Below are positions 18,393 through 22,500 of a stretch of DNA of 22,500 nucleotides, piece by piece. The notes under the pieces were generated by a model. The model ran no database searches. It was given only the letters and a program-made list of their open reading frames with translations, and was not told the origin of the DNA. The translations under genes were made by a program, and so were the position numbers. Position 1 is the stretch's first letter. The number at the start of each line of letters is the position of its first letter. This DNA comes from Cristatella mucedo (lineage: Eukaryota; Bryozoa; Phylactolaemata; Cristatellidae): assembly GCA_009760855.2 (NCBI GenBank), contig WPIO01000176.1, forward strand, positions 142,501 through 165,000, given 5' to 3'.

Positions 18393-18902
18393 GTATCGTG
18401 TTTGCATTATCGCAGAGACGATCGTATTGTATTGGCAGTCGACATCTGTTGCATGTCTGTCGATCATGAGCAGGAACTGGCACCCTACAGGCACCTGTCA
18501 GGTCGTCTCTAGCATGACCAAAGCCTCAGAAGTGGCAAAGCTACCTGCGTTGAACATTTTGCTTGCTCGGGACCGCCGCCGGCAAAGTTGTAGTGTAGGG
18601 AACATCCGTGTCGATGCACGCGAGGCGAAGCCTGCGAGCGAACGAATGGCGCGGGTCAGCACCAGCGAGAGGAATGCGAGCGCACAGCGTGGCACCAAGT
18701 GGCACAGCGTGGCCCCAGATCGAGCCGATCGCATAGTTGGTGCGGACGCATCTCACTTGGCAGAGACCTGCTCACCTACGACCAGGCAAGATCCGCGACG
18801 TTGCCTTCATTGTTGGTTTTGTTGCTTGCGTTTCACTCTTTTGATTTCCATTATGCTAATTATCGAAGGATCTCACTTTACCGATCCATCTGAAAGATGG
18901 TG
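18392..18902 (+). other. Unassigned; open frame of unknown status
   Basis: A plus-strand frame is open from 18391 to a TGA at 18901-18903, which overlaps an AATAAA at 18903-18908. The translation shows no domain and is matched by open frames on the other strand in a GC-rich patch. It also contains a GCACAGCGTGGC repeat at 18682-18693 and 18702-18713. It could hold a terminal exon, but I cannot show it. Confidence 0.3.
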
Positions 18903-18949
18903 AATAAATACCTGTGCTGCTGTCTTGTGCATGTGGTGTAACCTTTATG

Positions 18950-18971
18950 TTTATTTAATCTGCTAAATAAA
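18950..18971. terminator. Palindromic bidirectional poly(A) signal candidate
   Basis: TTTATTTA at 18950-18957 and TAAATAAA at 18964-18971 are perfect reverse complements around ATCTGC. This gives AATAAA on the plus strand (18966-18971) and on the minus strand (18950-18955). A second plus AATAAA lies at 18903-18908. It is placed between a plus gene and a minus gene. Use as a polyadenylation site is inferred. Confidence 0.45.
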
Positions 18972-19355
18972 GATGACTGCGACGTCCGTGAAGCTTTTTC
19001 TGCTGTTTACTGGGATCTTGAGCTTGGCTTCTAGTGGTGCTGGAATCAGCATATTAGCACGAATAAGTCAAAGGCGAACCAGACTCGCTTTTCTATCGCA
19101 TGCATGATCCTGTGCACGAGGCTCCCTATGATTTCGCAATCCCTTGCGTTTGCTCGCTTGAACGATTTATCTCCTCCTTTCTCTTGCACATGCAGCTTGC
19201 ACGAACATGGGCGCAGGCACTTAGCCTTCGTGACTCATTTGAAAAACTAGTTGTCACAAGGCTGGTCCAGAATTAATCGGTGGCCCAGAATAAACCACGG
19301 ATCTGCCCAAGCTGTGACATTACTTACCTACCAAGATCGAGTTCACACTTAATCT

Positions 19356-19364
<9 letters not shown>
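18972..19364. other. Nothing recognised
   Basis: Mixed sequence with stops in all frames. No repeat or RNA gene was seen. Confidence 0.5.

Positions 19365-19418
<54 letters not shown>
19365..19418 (+). repeat. (GT)n microsatellite
   Basis: About 54 bases of GT, preceded by a short TATATATA run. Confidence 0.95.
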
Positions 19419-19420
<2 letters not shown>

Positions 19421-19995
19421 TGTAGATTCTTGGAATGCCCGTAATTTTCTTCATTGCAGTAATGGTGGCAGTGCGTTTGAGAGAACTACTCAGCGTGAAT
19501 GCCTTTTTGACCCTGAGAATACCAGCTCAATACTGTAGCTATTTAATGACTAGCTCGTTTGCAACCGTAATTAATGACAGCGGTTGCATTGGCCCCGTGT
19601 CTACTCAATAAAATCGGTTTTGCCGAAATGCCCCTCGCGGCTTTCTTTACCGAACAGCCAACTGCCGACCCAATTGAATAATCCTTGCACGTTCATATAA
19701 GTTCCTAGCCACAATCCTTACTCCTTAAAAGTTACAGTGCTAGCAGATAGGGCTGCAACACATTCTTGTCTTTCAGCCGTTAGCGACAATGCAGACAGGC
19801 CAAGCAAATTGTCTCGACGGTTGATAAGCATCGTGGTGCCCACGTCATTAATCACAACCGCAACTTATACATGCGTGGGTTGGTAGTGATGTCACTCAGA
19901 AGACCACTCTCCGGAAAGTGGAAGACATGTGGACTTGCAGTTTTGCCCACGAAATTAGGTATGCTGCCAATAATGGGACATGGGAATGGGACATG
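19419..19995. other. Nothing recognised
   Basis: Mixed sequence. An AATAAA on the plus strand lies at 19607-19612. The words AATGGGACATG are repeated in tandem just before 19996. No exon was seen. Confidence 0.45.
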
Positions 19996-20024
19996 AGCTC
20001 TGCATGGCAAGCCCATGCAGAGCT
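19996..20024. repeat. Perfect 12-bp hairpin
   Basis: AGCTCTGCATGG at 19996-20007 pairs with CCATGCAGAGCT at 20013-20024 around CAAGC. It follows directly on a tandem AATGGGACATG duplication. It could be a terminator-like RNA hairpin or a small transposon relic; neither can be shown. Confidence 0.65.
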
Positions 20025-20397
20025 AGGTAGAGCTAGCACTGACTGGCTATGCAGCATTCATGGTCGTCAATCTCACTGAGTAGTTAGCATGCGATCGACC
20101 GTGACGCATACACGAAAGCAGCCGCCTGCTTCTCGTCGAGATGCTGCGTCATGTCCGGTGTCAGTCGGTCAATCTGGTGCTGTGTCTCTTGCCTTGCTGT
20201 CGGCAGCAGGCAGCCATGCTGCGAACCCATGGTTCGGCTACTAACTTGAGCTAGAACCGAAACCAGCTCTGCTCGCAGCTGCCGCCGTGAAGTCCGCCAT
20301 GCCGAACACCGTCTATATAAATGTGTATGTGTATACCTCATTTGTGTGTTTCCCCCTAAGAGGACTCGAATCTCTCTCTCTCTCTCTCTCTATCCAG
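20025..20397. other. Nothing firm; TATA-like word and (CT)n acceptor tract
   Basis: TATATAA at 20314-20320 resembles a TATA box, but no gene start follows clearly. A (CT)n run at 20371-20391 leads into TATCCAG at 20397, a good splice-acceptor context. Confidence 0.4.
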
Positions 20398-20534
20398 GCG
20401 CTTCTAATGTGAGCTGCCCACTGCGACCCCGTTGGTCAAAGTCGAGGTCCACCTGGCTTAGCCTTGAGCCAAAGCTGAGGCAGCTCATGCTGGGCCTGAA
20501 CTCCTCAGGCTCAAGCAAATCCTCAAGCAGCTAA
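20398..20534 (+). CDS. Candidate terminal exon, Ser-rich C terminus (unidentified)
   Basis: A strong acceptor, (CT)n then TATCCAG, precedes an exon open only in phase 1. It reads SNVSCPLRPRWSKSRSTW, then LEPKLRQLMLG, and ends in a Ser-rich run and TAA at 20532-20534. The other two phases meet stops within about 14 bases. If EXD2 exon e used the donor after 16804, which is also phase 1, this would join in frame as its C terminus. The gap of 3.6 kb and the weak donor make this uncertain. It may belong to another gene or be chance. Confidence 0.28.
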
Positions 20535-20860
20535 TTCAGCGTGCAAGTGCGCAACGATCTGCCGCCAATTCTGCCGCCTGGTCCCGCCGTGCGCCGGAAG
20601 TACCTTCTTGGCTCAGACGCGTGGCATGTGCTAAATGCAGCTGCGCTGGGACGGTAGGGATGGCCGACTCGCTGTCGCCAAGAAATTATGCCTTTTATTG
20701 TAAGGGCAACAACGAGTAAAAATCGACAACAAAAAATGCTTTAACTTGCCAAGTCACTGAAGGCATCGACGGCGCCACTTTCGACCGAGATAGCGAAGAA
20801 AGGGCACGTGACAGGAATGATCGTAGCTTACATGAGATCTGCACTCGTCCCCCACCCCCA
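20535..20860. other. Unassigned; minus-strand AATAAA
   Basis: A minus-strand AATAAA (plus TTTATT at 20694-20699) overlaps the stop codon of a long minus-strand open frame (20695-21171). That frame has no recognised domain, and most of it lies in the CpG island, where stop-free frames are expected. A donor-like CAT|GTAAGC occurs on the minus strand near 20833. Confidence 0.35.
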
Positions 20861-22114
20861 GCTTCCGCCAGCCGGCGCGACGGGCGCGGCGGCTGGCCAA
20901 TCGCTGCAGGCCCAGCGCGGAGGCGAACTCGCCGCCGCAGCCGCGCTCGGGCGCGAAGTTCACGACAGTCGTCTCTGTCGCGAGCGACGCGTAATGCACT
21001 TGCGGCGCTGCCGCGAGGGCGACGACCGAGCGGCGGCGGCAGCAGCAGCGCCGCTCGGGGCGAAAGAGAGGCACCGCTGCGCGCCCAGCTGCAGCGGACA
21101 GTTCCGTTCCCGCGCGCTCTTCCTTTTTCAATTCGTTTACTCTCGTCTCGCGGGGCAACGACGACGAGCAAGCAGCAAGCCGACCGGCGGCATCCGCACG
21201 CCGATACGCCCCGCCGCCGCCGCCAACGCTGCTCCGCCGCCAGCCGGCGTCTGGGTCTCTTTCCGCCGCGTCTCCGAAGTCGGCGTCGTATGGCGGGGCG
21301 TCTGGAGTGAGCGTCGCGCTCGTTTTTATCCCCGGCTTTTCGGGAGGCTCGTAGAAAAAAAAATGTTGGCTACGAGGTGACTGCGCTGGCCGCGCGGCGG
21401 GTGAGCCGGCCGCGCTGCGGCGGCGCCGCCGCGGCCTCGCGGTGCGGCGGCGTTCGGCCGCCGCCGCAGCTTCACTTGGCCGGGCTGATGACGCTCGGGT
21501 TGTACGTCTGCGAGCTGCACGTCGATAGCGCGAACGGGTTCATTGACGAGAACGGCGACGCCACTAAACCGCCAACTCCTACAACGGTCCGGTCGCGGCG
21601 TGACCGGTGGCGCTAAGCCAACCGCAGTCGCGCGGCTGGGCCCTCCTCGTCGCCTGCCCGTTCTGCATTTTTCCCGATTACCTCTTTCCGCGCTCGCGGC
21701 GGCGCGCGCGCCCTGTAGACCCTACGGCTCCGCCAACGCGCGGCGGCACGCGAAGCGGCAGCGACGCAGCGGCGGCAGTCGGTCGCGCAGGAACTGACGC
21801 GAGCAGCAGCGACGCAGCGGCAGCGGAGGCGCGGGCATACTGACGTGCTTGACACAACAATCGGCAGAGGTGGATACGACACCGAAGCAGCCAAGGCGTC
21901 TCACGCACCGGAGAGCTACGCTCTCGCGGCAGTCAAACGCTGGAAACAACGAACCGCGAACGTCAGCCAGCGTACGCGCGGCATCGCACGCACAACATCC
22001 AGGCGACAGGCAGCATCGATTGCAGACGACGGCAAGCGCGGATGGCGGCGTCCGCTCGCCACCCGGCGTCGCGCGGCGGTAGCAGTCCGGCGCGCCGACG
22101 GCTGGGAGACTCAC

Positions 22115-22265
22115 TTCCGCCGCCGCCGCCGCCGCCGCCGCCGTGGATGAACTCGCCCGAGCTGCCATTCACGGCCGCCATGCCGCCCGAGGAGTAGCTG
22201 TATGAGCTGACGTAGCCGCTGCTCGCGCTCTGCGGCGTGTTGGAGCTGTAGCTTCTCGGCGACAT
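22115..22265 (-). CDS. First coding exon of an unidentified minus-strand gene
   Basis: ATG at 22265 (minus strand) opens a 151-base segment of 50 codons plus one base. It reads MSPRSYSSNTPQSASSGYV, then SYSYSSGGMAAVNG, GEFIH and nine Gly, and ends at GGA|A before a consensus donor GTGAGT (phase 1). Third codon positions are almost all G or C. The frame upstream has no earlier ATG before an in-frame stop near 22478, so this Met is the likely start. Past the donor the frame turns into Arg/Ala-rich read-through. A Ser/Tyr/Gly-rich disordered N terminus followed by polyglycine is common in developmental transcription factors and RNA-binding proteins, but I cannot name the gene. Transcription runs towards EXD2. 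Further exons would lie left of 22115. Confidence 0.6.
22116..22143. repeat. (GCC)n trinucleotide repeat encoding polyglycine
   Basis: About nine GCC triplets on plus (GGC on minus), inside the candidate minus-strand coding exon, immediately before its donor. Confidence 0.9.
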
Positions 22266-22500
22266 CTGCTGTACGCCCCTCGACGAGCCGTAGGCTGCGA
22301 CGAGCGTAGCGCGGCGCTTCGCTAGAGGGTGGCGCGAATGCGAACCGCCGCTCCGCCGCCAAGTGGCCGCCGCATCGGCGAGCCGTATCGGCGAAGGCGC
22401 CTCGTCGCGTCGCCACGGCGTCAGCGGTCGCGCGGCGAGCGGGAAGGTTTCGCGGGCGACTCTCTCTCTCGTCCCCTACCGGGCTTTCACCGCCGCCGCC

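Larger units (their letters stand above)
20860..22500. promoter_or_regulatory. CpG island, probable promoter region
   Basis: Sequence becomes extremely GC- and CpG-rich from about 20860 to the window edge; for example, 21421-21480 holds about 13 CpG in 60 bases. GCC/GCG triplets, GCAGC runs and overlapping Arg/Ala/Pro frames on both strands are a consequence of composition. The position over a minus-strand first coding exon suggests the promoter and 5' region of that gene. The island continues beyond the window. Confidence 0.75.

Noticed and set aside
20695-21171. 158-codon minus-strand frame ending at an AATAAA
   Set aside because: The stop overlapping a poly(A) hexamer is tempting, but most of the frame is Arg/Ala/Ser-rich CpG-island sequence, overlapped by an equally long plus-strand frame, with no domain.
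20808-22168. Other Arg/Ala/Pro-rich frames in the CpG island on both strands
   Set aside because: High GC removes stop codons in all frames. Apart from 22115-22265 none shows a convincing start, protein pattern and splice site together.

Overview
The window looks like nuclear DNA from an animal, most likely an invertebrate. It has a split gene with GT-AG introns, tRNA-derived SINEs, a 5'-truncated L2/CR1-like LINE, many long dinucleotide microsatellites and a GC-rich CpG island. I see no bacterial operon structure, rRNA, functional tRNA or CRISPR array. I cannot name the phylum from the sequence.

Layout: 1-9.6 kb is gene-poor. It holds long CT/AG tracts (681-950, 2290-2724, 3271-3376), a minus-strand LINE remnant (about 5.43-7.0 kb), a 187-base TA tract (8061-8247) and a SINE fragment (8979-9086). 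From 9646 to about 16.9 kb, plus strand, lies the only gene I recognise with confidence: the C-terminal half of EXD2 (exonuclease 3'-5' domain-containing protein 2). It is split into at least five exons whose splice phases all agree. Its introns carry at least five SINE copies, a second LINE 3' end and a 262-base TG tract. No exon for the catalytic 3'-5' exonuclease domain was found upstream, so that part is probably outside the window.

From 16.9 to 20.8 kb the sequence is mostly unassigned. It contains a possible extra terminal exon (20398-20534), a palindrome carrying AATAAA on both strands (18950-18971), a TG tract and a perfect hairpin (19996-20024). From about 20.86 kb to the right edge is a dense CpG island. 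On its minus strand is a convincing first coding exon (22265 down to 22115), Ser/Tyr/Gly-rich, ending in a consensus donor. That gene is not identified. It points towards EXD2, so the two transcription units are convergent or overlapping.

Most long open frames in the window are by-products of the (CT)n, (AG)n, (TA)n and (TG)n tracts or of the CpG island and are not annotated as genes. The most interesting features are the SINE family, whose internal palindrome is kept between the A and B boxes in several copies, and CT microsatellites that appear to serve as polypyrimidine tracts at EXD2 splice acceptors.
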